DNA of 64,000 nucleotides from Micromonosporaceae bacterium KJ-029 (GCA_005402585.1 BIFP01000004.1:1-64000); one strand, 5' to 3'; positions 10,261-19,420 are shown, numbered from the stretch's first letter. Notes: generated by a model from the letters alone, not told the origin. A program made the numbers and translations.

Positions 10261-10731
10261 CGGCGCCCTTTGCAGTAGACGGCTGTAAGGCAGTCGGGCG
10301 ATTTATCGAGTTTCAGCGACCCGCCAAGCCTTCTCGAAGACAGGCCGCAAAGGCGACGACAGAAGCACTTGTGGAGCCGCGGTCTTGGTGGACCCGTCGC
10401 AGGTGGATCCCGCTTCTGTCATACACCCTCAACTCGCAGCTGGCTGGCGCCAGCCGCGCCAGCCTCATCCCTCGCTCCAACGGCCCAGACCTTGAGGTTG
10501 AGGGCAACGAGGTCTGGCAGTGACGCGGATGGCAAGACCTGTGCATTACGAGATCAGTTTGGCTACCCACGCCTACCTAGCTAGATCGCCACTGAGGTGA
10601 TCTCAGTAACGCATAAGGGTTGATTGGTGCGACAAGGGCGAAGGTGTCGAGTCGGGCGGCAGTGAAAACAGGCGTGGAGCCATCGATAGACACGTCCTTG
10701 CGACAGAAACACGTCTTCGAGAGGGCTCCAC

Positions 10732-10770
10732 GTGATTGCCTATCGTGCCTGCGTCGACGAGGCCGCCCAC
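10732..10770 (+). pseudogene. 5' stub of an IS5-like (DDE_Tnp_4) transposase
   Basis: GTG ATT GCC TAT CGT (10732 on) gives VIAYRACVD, the typical start of actinobacterial IS5-like transposases beginning with (M/V)IAYRA. The preceding 90 bases, including GAGGGCTCCACGTG, look like the left end of such an element. The homology stops after about 12 codons at a junction with IS481-type sequence. Confidence 0.45.
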
Positions 10771-10814
10771 GGCGGAAGGGCGGCGTCCTGGCCGGCGGCG
10801 GCACACCCGCCGGA

Positions 10815-11100
10815 CCATCCTCATTGCCTCAGCCCGAGCCGCAAACCACCGCCGTCCAGGTCGATCGGGTCGTCAACGCCTGCGGCGGCATCAGCATCGG
10901 CGGGCGGCAGATCAGCGTCGGCATGCCCCTTGCCGGTCAACGAGTCCGCATCCGCCTCGCCGGCGTTCCTCCTGCACGTCATCGACGACGCCGGGCAGCT
11001 GCGCCGCACCCTGCGCTGCCCACTCCCGCCCACCGCCTGCGCCCGCATCCGCGACGCCCGACCCGCCTCGCCTTGCAGCCCCGGCCACGATCCGCCGGGG
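10815..11100 (+). pseudogene. C-terminal remnant of an IS481-like transposase
   Basis: One frame reads TTAVQVDRVVNACGGISIGG, then RQISVGMPLAGQRVRIRLAG. After a frameshift near 10968 another reads LHVIDDAGQLRRTLRCPLPP and ACARIRDARPASP. This is the characteristic C-terminal beta-barrel (GGRQISVG, AGxRV) following the DDE core in IS481-type transposases. The catalytic core is absent. Confidence 0.65.
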
Positions 11101-11118
11101 ACGCCTAGGATGATCTCG

Positions 11119-11706
11119 ATGACCATTCCCGAAACCCGACCCGACGGTGCCCCCACCGACGGAGCCCGGGTCGAAGAGACCCTGCGGCTGCTCTGCGGCG
11201 CGCCGGTCGGAGTCGATGTCGCCGTCAAGCGGCTCAGCCGTGGCAGCGGTGTCTACGCCTGGTGGGCTGGTCCTTCGATCTTTCCCGACCTTCCCGGGCC
11301 ACCGAATGAAAGCATCCCGTCGCTACGGCTGCTGTATCTCGGCCGGGCAACCAGCCTGCGGGGCCGGTTCCTGCGCAACCATCTGAGGCGTTCGGGCAGC
11401 TCGACTCTGCGCCGTACCTTGGCCGGGCTTCTGGTGTCCGAGGGATACCGGACGACCTGGACCGATCGTGTCGTTCTGGTCCCTGAGGACGAGTCGCGGC
11501 TGACCGCGTGGATGTCCGCGCACCTGCGTTTGACGTGGGCGGAGGACGCGGAGCCGGCGACCATCGAGGCCGAACTTGTCCGGCGTTTGCACCCGCCGCT
11601 CAACGTACACGGCGTCGACCCCGAGCACCTCCAGGCGGCCGTGGTCGCCGCCAAAAACTCATACAACGCCAGCAGCCGCCCGGACGAGCCCTCGCGAACG
11701 CCGTAA
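11119..11706 (+). CDS. GIY-YIG-like nuclease-fold protein
   Basis: About 195 residues. GVYAWWAGPS and SLRLLYLGRATSLRGRFLRN match the GIY and YIG strands (GVY..., LYLGRA), followed by the conserved Arg in a helix and NHLRRSGSSTLRRTLAGLL. RLHPPLN near the end resembles the family's late Asn motif. Proteins of this kind are small stand-alone GIY-YIG domains of uncertain role; the catalytic pattern is only partly visible, so nuclease activity is not assured. The start is ambiguous: ATG 11119 has AGGA 8 nt upstream, ATG 11110 has GGGGA at similar distance. It follows IS481 debris directly, so its promoter may lie in that debris. Confidence 0.75.
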   Translation: MTIPETRPDGAPTDGARVEETLRLLCGAPVGVDVAVKRLSRGSGVYAWWAGPSIFPDLPGPPNESIPSLRLLYLGRATSLRGRFLRNHLRRSGSSTLRRTLAGLLVSEGYRTTWTDRVVLVPEDESRLTAWMSAHLRLTWAEDAEPATIEAELVRRLHPPLNVHGVDPEHLQAAVVAAKNSYNASSRPDEPSRTP

Positions 11707-12174
11707 CCGTCTGCTCGACACACCTGCCGGTGTGCGCTTATGGCCGAGCGGGCGCGCGAGGCGGTTCGTGCACTGCCAACCAGGGGCTCACGTTTCCCCA
11801 GGTCAGGGACTATCGGTGGACCATACTTGGCAGAATCCGAACCAGATTCCCGCAGCTCAGGGACCGATCGTAACGGTCGCAGCGGTACGTAGACGCACGG
11901 TCTGACACAGCCAGCCGCCATGACCTGCGGGCAGCCACCTCGATCCACCATCATCAGGTGGCTGCCCTACACCCGAGCAACTCGCAGTACGCGCGGCTGC
12001 CCAGCGCAGCCCAAGCCCTCGCGAAGAACGCAAAGGTGCGCGCTCATGCCGAGATGAGCGCATTTGACCTTGTAGTAGCGAACGGGATCGGGCTGGTGCA
12101 GACCACGATCGGCCCGTTGGGATCCTTGCGGACGGCGGGCCGCTCAACGTCCGTCAGCGGGTGAGTGCCCGTCT
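11707..12174. other. 468-bp intergenic region; hairpin only
   Basis: No convincing gene is seen between the converging GIY-YIG gene and the GH32 operon. The only distinct structure is the inverted repeat at 11929-11967, annotated separately. Short ORFs on both strands lack start signals and recognisable products. Confidence 0.5.
11929..11967. terminator. 12-bp perfect stem-loop between converging genes
   Basis: GGGCAGCCACCT (11929-11940) pairs perfectly with AGGTGGCTGCCC (11956-11967) around a 15-nt loop. It lies 220 bp past the GIY-YIG stop and 208 bp past the GH32 stop, between two converging transcripts, where a shared terminator is expected. No U-tract follows. It could also be an IS-end relic. 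Confidence 0.5.
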
Positions 12175-13497
12175 TCAGGCGGGAGAGCGCCGGTTCTGTG
12201 GCAGGCCGAGCCGCCATGCCTGGATTGCACGGGGCCCGGCCGTGCGGAGCAGCCACCGGCTTGTCGCGGTCGGGTATGCGCGGGTGGTGTACGGCGCCGC
12301 GGCGCCGTCGAAGACCTCCACGAGGGAGCCGTCGACCAGGATCTGTGCGTCGTGCCGGAGGTCGACGACGGGCAGGTCCGCTGCGCCGTCCACCAGATGC
12401 AGCGAAGCCGGGCCGCCGGTCTGGATCTCGAAGGCGGCGGCCGTGAACGTTTCGTCGCTGGTCACCTCGAGCGGCTCGCGACGCAGCGCCGTCAACTCGG
12501 GCGCGGGACGCGACACGAGCGCGTCGCCGACGAGCGTCAGCTCGCGACAGAACGTCAGCGCCCCGGCCCAGCCGGCGTCGAGGATGTCCTCGGCCGACCG
12601 GCCGTGGCCGGAGAACTCGGGCGACCAGGCCCACATGAGGACCCGCCCGGGAAGGGTGAGCACCTGTGGGGCGTAGAAGCACGGCCCGCGGTCGAGCACC
12701 GCCCCGTGCGCGGCGGTGAAGCGCGGCCCGTCCGGCCCCACCGACAGGTCGCCGACGATGTATCGCACGCCGTCGAAGACGATGCCGTCGCCGATGTGTT
12801 TCAACAGCGAGAAGATCAGCACCCACCGGTCGCCGAAGCGGATCAGGTTCGGGCACTCCCAGACGTTGCCGACGGCGACCCCGGCAGCGGCGGCAACCTC
12901 GGCGCCGTTGGCGCCGGCGACCTCGGCGGCCACCGGGTCGGCGTTGGTGAGGAACGGCCCGAGATACGTCCACGAGGTCAGGTCGTCACAGCCGTAGACG
13001 AGGACCCTTCCGTGGCCCTGACTGTGGCCCGCGCCCTGCAGGGCGTACCGGCTCCCATCGACCTCGAAGACGAACGGATCCCGCACGTCGGTGACGGCGG
13101 GATCGTCGGGCATGCTCGCGGCGGACTTGCGGCCCTGCTGCCAGAACCGCATCTGCCGGTCGGATCGGGCGAGCAGCACCTCGGCGCGGCGGGAAGCGTC
13201 GGCCACCGCGCTGTAGACGGCCGTCGGCGTGCCCGCGTCGTCGACGACGCAGCCGGTCCAGCAGCCGAACTCGTCGAGCTCGCCCGGCCGGTTGACCAGG
13301 GCGATCGGCTCGGGTCGCCAGGTGACCAGGTCGGCGGAGCTCATGTGTCCCCACTTGATCGAGCCGTGCACCGGTGCGTCGGGGTTGTACTGGAAGAAGA
13401 CGTGGTATCGCCCGTCGATGTACGAGCAGCCGTTCGGATCGTTGACCCAGCCCTGTAGCGGCCGGCCGTGCAGGGCGGGGAACGCGGGATCCGTCAT
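12175..13497 (-). CDS. Glycoside hydrolase family 32 (beta-fructofuranosidase/sucrose hydrolase)
   Basis: 440 residues, no signal peptide, so intracellular. Three GH32 blocks are present: WVNDPNG with nucleophile Asp20, VRDP with transition-state stabiliser Asp140, and WECPNL with acid/base Glu214. The N-terminal beta-propeller and shorter C-terminal beta-sandwich fit a sucrase/levanase-type enzyme hydrolysing terminal beta-fructosides. It is the last gene of the ABC operon; its ATG (13495-13497) overlaps the permease stop as ATGA. Context implies hydrolysis of an imported sucrose-like or fructo-oligosaccharide substrate. The whole operon is likely controlled by the divergent LacI-type regulator. 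Confidence 0.93.
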   Translation of the reverse strand: MTDPAFPALHGRPLQGWVNDPNGCSYIDGRYHVFFQYNPDAPVHGSIKWGHMSSADLVTWRPEPIALVNRPGELDEFGCWTGCVVDDAGTPTAVYSAVADASRRAEVLLARSDRQMRFWQQGRKSAASMPDDPAVTDVRDPFVFEVDGSRYALQGAGHSQGHGRVLVYGCDDLTSWTYLGPFLTNADPVAAEVAGANGAEVAAAAGVAVGNVWECPNLIRFGDRWVLIFSLLKHIGDGIVFDGVRYIVGDLSVGPDGPRFTAAHGAVLDRGPCFYAPQVLTLPGRVLMWAWSPEFSGHGRSAEDILDAGWAGALTFCRELTLVGDALVSRPAPELTALRREPLEVTSDETFTAAAFEIQTGGPASLHLVDGAADLPVVDLRHDAQILVDGSLVEVFDGAAAPYTTRAYPTATSRWLLRTAGPRAIQAWRLGLPQNRRSPA

Positions 13498-14360
13498 TTG
13501 TTCGTGCCTGCCGTCAGACCCTCCCGCAGGGTCCGCTGCCCGACGATGAAGACCACGAGTGCCGGGATCATCGACAGGACGACGCCAGCCAGCACCGTGG
13601 CGACGCTACCGGTGCCGAGGTTGCCCTGCAGCGAGACCAGCCCGAGCGGCAGGGTGAAGTTCTCCTCGCTGATCGTCAGGATCAGCGGACGGAAGAACTC
13701 GTTCCAGTGGTAGTTGAAGGCCAGGATGCCGACGATCGCGAGGCCGGGCAGGGCGAGCGGGGCGTAGACGGAGAAGAAGGTCCGGAAGGGGCTGGCCCCG
13801 TCGATCTCGGCCGCTTCGGCCAACTCCGGCGGCAGGCTCATGAAGTACTGCCGCATCAGGAACGTGCCGAACGCGGTCGGCAGGGCGGGCAGGATCAGCG
13901 CGAGCAGCGTGTCCGACAACCCCATGCCCCGGATGATCATGAATACGGGGACGATGGTGACCTGCATCGGCACCATCATCGTGGCCAGCACGACACCGAA
14001 GAGCAGGTTCTTGCCGCGGAATTCCATGCGGGCGAAGACGTAGCCGGCGAGCGCGGCGGTGAACATCTGCCCCGCCGCGACGAGCCCCGTGACCAGGGTT
14101 GTGTTCCAGAAGAGCAGCACCATGTCGACCCGCTCGAAGGCGTCCCGGTAGGCGCCGAGCCCGACCTCGGCCTCGCCACCGCCTGGCGGCTCCGGCGTCA
14201 CGGAGGTCCAGAACGTCCAGATCACCGGGCCGAGCGTGAGGAAGATAGCGATCGCGAGCACCAGAACACGGCCGGCTGTGCCGACGGCGAAGTGCCGCCG
14301 ACGCACCGGTTCCGGTGTCTCGGCGCGACGTGAGGCCTCGGCGGGGGCGGTGGTCGTCAT
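13494..14360 (-). CDS. Carbohydrate ABC transporter permease (MalG type)
   Basis: 288 residues with about six membrane helices and the EAA loop ELAEAAEIDGASPFRTFFSV near the middle, which docks with the ATPase subunit. It is the second permease of a CUT1-type sugar importer, encoded 10 nt after the first permease and overlapping the GH32 gene by 4 nt. No ATPase gene is in the operon; CUT1 systems in actinobacteria often share a global MsiK-type ATPase encoded elsewhere. Confidence 0.93.
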   Translation of the reverse strand: MTTTAPAEASRRAETPEPVRRRHFAVGTAGRVLVLAIAIFLTLGPVIWTFWTSVTPEPPGGGEAEVGLGAYRDAFERVDMVLLFWNTTLVTGLVAAGQMFTAALAGYVFARMEFRGKNLLFGVVLATMMVPMQVTIVPVFMIIRGMGLSDTLLALILPALPTAFGTFLMRQYFMSLPPELAEAAEIDGASPFRTFFSVYAPLALPGLAIVGILAFNYHWNEFFRPLILTISEENFTLPLGLVSLQGNLGTGSVATVLAGVVLSMIPALVVFIVGQRTLREGLTAGTNK

Positions 14361-14370
14361 GACGCGCTCC

Positions 14371-15327
14371 TCACTGGTAGAAGACGAAGCGACGGCTGAG
14401 GCGGAACTGCAGCGCGGTCACCGCCATGATCGCGAGCGTCAGGACGATGCCGATCGCCGACGCGCGGCCGAACTCCAACTGCTGGAAGGCCGACTCGTAG
14501 ATCACCATCACCGCGGTGCGGGTGGAGTCGCCCGGGCCGCCGCGGGTGAGCACGTACGGCTGGTCGAAGATCTGCAGGGCGGCGATGATCGCCATCACCG
14601 AGGCCACCAGCAGGGTCGGGCTCAGCAGCGGCAGCGTGATGCTGCGGAAGCGGCTCCACCCGGTCGCGCCGTCAATCGAGGACGCCTCGTACACGTCCTG
14701 CGGGATCGCGGCCAGCCCGCCGATGAACAGCAGGAACGTGAAGCCGAAGTTCTGCCAGACGTAGACCAGGATTACCACGGTCAGGGCGCCGTACTTCGAG
14801 GTCAGCCACGGTACGTCGGCGACGCCGACAGCGTTGAGCACCTGGTTGACCAGCCCGAAGTCCTCGTTGAACAGGTAGGCCATGATCAGGGAGACGGATG
14901 CCGCCGAGAGGATCAGCGGAAAGAACAGCGCCGACCGGAAGAACGCCCGCAGCCAGTTCGGCATCCGCGACTGCACCAGAACGGCGAGGCCCAGCGCCAC
15001 CGCCAGTTGCAGCGCGACCGCGACCACCACGAACCCGAACGTGTTCAGGAACGCCACTCGGACGGTGGGGTCGCCGCCGATGTCGGCGAAGTTGTCGAGG
15101 CCCACGAACTCCGGGCTGCTGATGATGTCCCAGCGGAAGAACGCCAGCAGGATCGAGGCGATGATCGGCACGACGGTGAAGACGAACAGGCCGATCACCG
15201 TCGGCGCCAGGAACAGGACTGCCAGCAGCTTCTGTGATCGTCTGGTCTTTCGGCTCGTCTGCGGGTGCGCGTGGTGAACCTCCGGCACGGTCGTCGTGGC
15301 GGCCGCCGGTGGTTTGATATTGACCAT
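14371..15327 (-). CDS. Carbohydrate ABC transporter permease (MalF type)
   Basis: 318 residues from ATG 15325-15327, which overlaps the binding-protein stop as ATGA; the open frame extends much further upstream but only as a shadow. Hydrophobic segments begin at LLAVLFLAPTVIGLFVFTVV, and the EAA motif is VYEASSIDGATGWSRFRSIT. It pairs with the MalG-type protein to form the membrane channel for the sugar delivered by the upstream binding protein. Confidence 0.93.
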   Translation of the reverse strand: MVNIKPPAAATTTVPEVHHAHPQTSRKTRRSQKLLAVLFLAPTVIGLFVFTVVPIIASILLAFFRWDIISSPEFVGLDNFADIGGDPTVRVAFLNTFGFVVVAVALQLAVALGLAVLVQSRMPNWLRAFFRSALFFPLILSAASVSLIMAYLFNEDFGLVNQVLNAVGVADVPWLTSKYGALTVVILVYVWQNFGFTFLLFIGGLAAIPQDVYEASSIDGATGWSRFRSITLPLLSPTLLVASVMAIIAALQIFDQPYVLTRGGPGDSTRTAVMVIYESAFQQLEFGRASAIGIVLTLAIMAVTALQFRLSRRFVFYQ

Positions 15328-16718
15328 CACGTCCTCCCCAACGCCAGTTCGAGGTCGCGTTGCATCGTCCGCAGCGCGGGGCCGACGCTGCCGGCCGGTC
15401 CGGTGACGGCGGCCAGGACGTTCTTGACGAGTGCGGTCTCCACGGCGGCCTGCTGCGGCGGCGTGGGGATCGGCCCGGTGGTCGGGAAGCGGTCGAGGGT
15501 GTCGTAGAAGACCTGCCAGTGCCGCGGGCCCCTGCCGCTGTAAAAGGCATCGTTGACCATCGAGCGCCGGGTCGGTGTGGTCTGCGGTAGTGGGATCGCG
15601 AGTTGCATGGCCTCTTTGGTGGCGCAGAACTTGACCCACTCCCAGGCTTCGTCCTTGCGCTTGGAGGTGCGCATGATGACGTAGCCGGCGGCGCCGAACT
15701 GGTGCCGCTGCGAGCGCCACTTCGGGAAGAACGTCACGTCGAACTCGTCCTCGGCCATGCCGCCCTGGTTGAGCCCGTAGACCCAGAAGCCGCCGGCCGG
15801 CGTCATGCCGATGAAACCCTCCGCGAAACGGGCAACCAGTTCCCCGCCGCCGCCCTGGGCGGGGCTGGAGCCCAGCCCTTCCTGCACCATCGCACGCAGG
15901 TATTCGAACGACTCTTCGACGCGGGGATCGTCGGCGTTGGGTTCGAGCCACTGGTAGCCGCCGCCCCGCTGCCCGGCCTGCGGGTCGTTCGGGTAGAAGT
16001 CCTTCCACAGCCACTCGCCGCCGGGCGACTTGGACTCCTTGAGGAAGCTGGTGTCGTTGATGTACAGCCACGGCACCACGCCGCCCCAGAGCCGGTTGGT
16101 CCAGAAGTACGGGCGGAACTGGTCGCCGCCGGTGCGCCGCATGGCGCGCAGGACGTCGAGGAAGTCGTCCTTCGTCCAGTCCTCCGCCGGCCGTTGCAGG
16201 CCGGCCTTCTGCAGCGCGGACGTGTTGTAGTAAATGTTCGCCGCGTTGAAGTCCATTGGCAGTTGGTACAGGCTGCCCTGATACATGAATGCCTCGATGA
16301 GGGACGGGTGGACGTCGTCGAAGTAGTTCTGCACGTCGGCCCGATCGCGGCGGACGAAGTCGTCGAGCGGTTCGGCGAGGCGGTCGGCGAACAGTTGGGC
16401 GCCCTCGGTCGCCACGTAGCAGACGTCCGGCGGCGTTCCGGCGGCCACCAGCGTCAGAAGCTTGGCGAAGAAGTTGCTCCAGTCGGCGCCCTGGATCGCC
16501 TGCACCCGCACCCGGATGTCGGGATGCACGCGATTGAATGCCTCGACGAGGCTCCTGCGCGCGGCGGCGTCCTGGGCCGTGCCGAGGATGGCCACGTTCA
16601 GGGCGTCGACGTCACGACCCTGGATGTCAGTCGCGGTCAGCCGTTTCCACGACAGGGCGGTGCCGGCGACACCGAGTCCGGTCAGGGCGAGCAGGCTGCG
16701 GCGGGTGAGATCTGCCAT
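15327..16718 (-). CDS. Extracellular sugar-binding protein (family 1), probable Tat substrate
   Basis: 463 residues starting at ATG 16718, preceded by GGGAG. The leader MADLTRRSLLALTGLGVAG has the twin-Arg pattern RRSLL expected of Tat export, with no clear lipobox Cys. The mature part follows the MalE-like fold: NVAILGTAQDAAARRSLVEA, VHPDIRVRVQAIQGADW, GTPPDVCYV, FIGMTPAGGFWVYG. It would capture a sugar, likely a fructoside given the GH32 partner, and hand it to the two permeases. It is the promoter-proximal gene, divergent from the lacI-type gene with the palindromic operator between them. Confidence 0.92.
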   Translation of the reverse strand: MADLTRRSLLALTGLGVAGTALSWKRLTATDIQGRDVDALNVAILGTAQDAAARRSLVEAFNRVHPDIRVRVQAIQGADWSNFFAKLLTLVAAGTPPDVCYVATEGAQLFADRLAEPLDDFVRRDRADVQNYFDDVHPSLIEAFMYQGSLYQLPMDFNAANIYYNTSALQKAGLQRPAEDWTKDDFLDVLRAMRRTGGDQFRPYFWTNRLWGGVVPWLYINDTSFLKESKSPGGEWLWKDFYPNDPQAGQRGGGYQWLEPNADDPRVEESFEYLRAMVQEGLGSSPAQGGGGELVARFAEGFIGMTPAGGFWVYGLNQGGMAEDEFDVTFFPKWRSQRHQFGAAGYVIMRTSKRKDEAWEWVKFCATKEAMQLAIPLPQTTPTRRSMVNDAFYSGRGPRHWQVFYDTLDRFPTTGPIPTPPQQAAVETALVKNVLAAVTGPAGSVGPALRTMQRDLELALGRT

Positions 16719-16823
16719 GGCGGCTCCCAAAGGGGTTGGCGTCCGGCCTGTTTCGCCAGTCTCGCCAGCGCACCCGGCGGCGTCCATGCGATACCCACTG
16801 GGCGGATACGTCCCACCGTGCGC

Positions 16824-16852
16824 TTGACTCCTCGACCTCGCGCAGTTAGGGT
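16824..16852 (+). promoter_or_regulatory. Promoter of the LacI-type gene
   Basis: TTGACT (16824-16829) and TAGGGT (16847-16852) are separated by 17 bp. The operator palindrome begins at 16851, so it overlaps the -10 edge and the predicted start of transcription; a repressor bound there would block this promoter, giving autorepression. Confidence 0.6.
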
Positions 16853-16883
16853 GCTGGAACGTTTTGCTAAAACGTTTCGGCAC
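16851..16883. promoter_or_regulatory. LacI-type operator, 33-bp near-perfect palindrome
   Basis: The core AACGTTTTGCTAAAACGTT is the classic LacI/GalR-type half-site pair (AACGTT...AACGTT with a central purine-pyrimidine step). Symmetry extends outward to GTGC...GCAC, with only a few mismatched pairs over 33 bp. It lies between the divergent regulator gene and the sugar-binding protein gene, so it can control both. Confidence 0.85.
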
Positions 16884-16906
16884 CCTTCTGCCGAGAGAAG
16901 AGGATC

Positions 16907-17944
16907 ATGCGCGCCGCAGGGCGGGTGAGCATCTCCGACGTCGCCGCCGATGCCGGCGTATCCATCTCCACCGTCTCGGCCGCGCTCAACGACGTCGGGT
17001 CCGCACGCATCAGCCCGCGGACGCGGGACCGGATCCGCGAGGTCGCCGGGCGGCTCGGCTACGTACCCAACGGGTTGGCCCAGGGCCTGCGGCGCCAGCG
17101 ATCCGGGATGGTGGGCTTCATCGGCGACGAGGTGGCCACCACTCCCTACGCCGTCGGCATGATTCTGGGCGCGCAGGAGACGCTGCGCGCCGCCGGCATC
17201 CTGATGGTGCTCATGAACAGCCAGGGCGACCCGGCGCTCGAGGCTCGCGAGATCGAGGCGCTGCGCCAGCAGCGGGTCGAGGGCATCCTCTACGCGTCGA
17301 TGTACCACCGACGGCTCGAACCGCCCGCCGCGCTACGCGACATGGCGACCGTGCTTCTGGACGCCGAGAGCCGCGTTCCCGAGGTCTCCTGGGTGGTCCC
17401 GGACGAGGTGGCAGGCGCCCGCGCGGCTGTCGGCGAACTGCTGGCCCACGGGCACCGGCGCATCGGGTTCCTCAACAACGACGAGGACATCCCGGCCGCG
17501 CGGCTGCGACTGCGCGGCTTCCGGGCGGCCATGAAGCAGGCCGGGGTCGCTGTCGACCCAGCGCTGGTCGGCGGTGCTCCGCCGACCACGTCCGGCGGCT
17601 ATGACGCCGCACGCCGGATGCTTCAACGCGCCGATCGACCGACCGCGCTGTTCTGTTTCAGCGACCTGATGGCTATGGGCGTGTACCAGGCCGCTCGCGA
17701 GCTCGGCCTCGACGTGCCGGCTGACGTGTCGATCGTCGGGTACGACAACATGCCGCACGTCGCCGACGGGCTGCTCCCCGGTCTGACCACGGTCGAGTTG
17801 CCGCACTACGAGATGGGCGCCTGGGCGGCCGGGCAGCTACTCGCGTTGATCTCCGCGGAGCCGGGCCAGGCGCGGCATGTGCGGTTGCGCGGACAACTTG
17901 TCCGCCGCGGCTCGGTCGCCGTGCCCCGTCCGATCGGAGGGTGA
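16907..17944 (+). CDS. LacI-family transcriptional repressor of the fructoside operon
   Basis: 345 residues. The N-terminal HTH reads VSISDVAADAGVSISTVSAA followed by the hinge helix PNGLAQGLRRQRSG. The rest is a periplasmic-binding-like sensor domain (GFIGDEV..., ILYASMYHRR, PTALFCFSDLMAMGVYQAAR, VSIVGYDN). The start ATG 16907 has AGAAGAGG upstream. It most likely represses the divergent ABC-GH32 operon and itself through the 33-bp palindrome until a sugar effector binds. The next gene, of the IclR family, follows after 3 nt and should be co-transcribed. Confidence 0.95.
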   Translation: MRAAGRVSISDVAADAGVSISTVSAALNDVGSARISPRTRDRIREVAGRLGYVPNGLAQGLRRQRSGMVGFIGDEVATTPYAVGMILGAQETLRAAGILMVLMNSQGDPALEAREIEALRQQRVEGILYASMYHRRLEPPAALRDMATVLLDAESRVPEVSWVVPDEVAGARAAVGELLAHGHRRIGFLNNDEDIPAARLRLRGFRAAMKQAGVAVDPALVGGAPPTTSGGYDAARRMLQRADRPTALFCFSDLMAMGVYQAARELGLDVPADVSIVGYDNMPHVADGLLPGLTTVELPHYEMGAWAAGQLLALISAEPGQARHVRLRGQLVRRGSVAVPRPIGG

Positions 17945-17947
17945 GCG

Positions 17948-18652
17948 ATGGCGGGGCGGAGCCGGCAGCGGGGCCGGTCGGTAGCGAGCAAGCTGGCGTC
18001 GATCCTGGCGGAGTTCGACGCCGACCGGATGCAGTTGCGGGCGTCCGACGTATGCCGACGCACCGGCCTGCCATTCTCCACCGTGCACCGGTTGCTCGCC
18101 GAACTGGTAGACCACGCGCTGCTCGAGCACCTTCCCGACGGCACGTACTCCACCGGCATCAAGCTTTGGCAGATCGCCGCCCCGCAACCTGAGGTGTCCC
18201 GCCTACGGCACGCTGCCCTGCCGTACATGGCCGAACTACACGTGGCGCTGCGGGCGTGCGTGCGGCTGAACGTGCTGGTGGGAACCGAAGGCCTGTGCGT
18301 GGAGGAGTTGTGCGGGGTGCACGATGCCCGCACCAGGCACCGCTTCGGCATCCGGTTCGCGCTGCACACAACGGCCGGCGGCCACGTGCTGCTCGCGTTC
18401 GCCGGGCCCGAGGCGCGGCGCCTCGAGTCGTCCGCCTGGCATCGTCAGCTGGACCGGATCCAGCGCACGGGAATGGCGATCACCCGCAACGCCACCCACA
18501 TCAGCGTCTCGGTTCCGGTATTCGCGGTCGCCGCCACACCCGCGTCGCTGGAGGTTCTAGCCACGCTGCCCGCCGACCCCGGCCGGTTGATCGCTCCAGT
18601 ACGGTCCGCCGGCGAGCAGATGTCCAAGGTGGCGGCGCCCGTCCGCCCATAG
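17948..18652 (+). CDS. IclR-family transcriptional regulator
   Basis: 234 residues. N-terminal winged HTH: SVASKLASILAEFDADRMQL, SDVCRRTGLPFSTVHRLLAE, then HLPDGTYSTGIKLWQIA. The C-terminal effector domain contains ELHVALRACVRLNVLVGTEG, RHRFGIRFALHTTAGGHVLL and GMAITRNATHISVSVPVF. The length is slightly short for the family (usually about 250), and the domain is complete. ATG 17948 lies 3 nt after the lacI-type stop, so the two regulators form an operon. Two regulators for one sugar operon is unusual; its target could be the same operon or a distant gene. Confidence 0.92.
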   Translation: MAGRSRQRGRSVASKLASILAEFDADRMQLRASDVCRRTGLPFSTVHRLLAELVDHALLEHLPDGTYSTGIKLWQIAAPQPEVSRLRHAALPYMAELHVALRACVRLNVLVGTEGLCVEELCGVHDARTRHRFGIRFALHTTAGGHVLLAFAGPEARRLESSAWHRQLDRIQRTGMAITRNATHISVSVPVFAVAATPASLEVLATLPADPGRLIAPVRSAGEQMSKVAAPVRP

Positions 18653-18996
18653 AGTGGCGCGATGACAACCTGGTCTTGCTCGGTCGCACGGACATGGTCC
18701 AGCCTCGCGAGCTTCCTCCCGCGGGAGCGTGGGTTCGGCCGATTCCGGTAGTGGTCGACCGCTGGCGGGGTGAAGCCGGCGGACGCGTATAGGCCGCGGC
18801 GAGTACCGCGCACCCACGCCGCCCAACACGGTCGTCATGCCGATTGCCGTGCTCATTTGCCGCGAGCCGCGCGTCCCCAGCGTGACTCGACGCCGTTGGG
18901 TCGCCGCTCGGTCTTGCCGAGTTGAGAGTGTTTCTACACCGGCTCCGTCGATGCTGCCGTGGAGAAGCTCGGTTGCCTTCCAGGGGGTCTCCTGTG
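18653..18996. other. 344-bp region without recognised genes
   Basis: After the IclR-type gene stop no ORF with a credible start or product was seen. The plus strand contains a short frame (WRDDNLVLLGRTDMVQPREL) with no recognised family. The segment grades into the phosphotransferase remnant on the minus strand. Confidence 0.4.
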
Positions 18997-19420
18997 TCAC
19001 AAGCCGATGGCTGCGGCCGCGAGACCGTACCGACGGGCTTCGTCCTGCAGATCCGCGCCACCAGCTCCGCAAGCGAGGCGCTCGTTTGTCGTAGCCATCC
19101 GGAACAGCAGTGCGCGAGCTACCGCTGCCACCGACACGTAGACCGTTTCCCACAGCGTCGCCGGTGCACCATGCCAGCACAGCGCGTCGGCCACCACGAC
19201 GCCCTCGGCGTACTCGGGCGGCCGCCAGCAAGGTGAGATGTCGATGACCGCCGGAGCAAGCCCGGGAGCGAACAAAACGTTGTTCGTCAGGTCCCCGTGC
19301 ACGATCTGAGGCCGTCCAGGTGGCTCCAGTGCGCCCCGAGCGTGGTGTTGCTCTGGCTCCCCGGCGAATGGATTGCGGGTGCTGTCTCAGCCAATCTGGT
19401 TCGGCTTCACCGTCTTGAAG
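18997..19420 (-). pseudogene. Aminoglycoside phosphotransferase-like fragment
   Basis: The minus-strand frame 19330-18997 reads QIVHGDLTNNVLFAPGLAPA, then VIDISPCWRPPEYAEGVVVA, the catalytic loop (HGDLTNNV, Brenner-type motif) and the following DISP metal-binding block of the APH/choline kinase fold, here resembling the TIGR02569 group. Upstream the reading continues in another frame (DGEAEPDWLRQHPQSIRR, 19420-19370), so at least one frameshift is present and the N-lobe is lost. Confidence 0.7.

Noticed and set aside
12352..13458. 368-residue plus-strand ORF opposite GH32
   Set aside because: Complement shadow with skewed composition; the GH32 motifs on the minus strand are unambiguous.
14236..15237. 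Long plus-strand ORF opposite the permeases
   Set aside because: His/Arg/Gln-rich shadow; the permease frames have hydrophobic helices and EAA motifs.
15603..16928. 441-residue plus-strand ORF opposite the sugar-binding protein
   Set aside because: Runs through the palindromic operator and has no recognised domain; GC-driven shadow.
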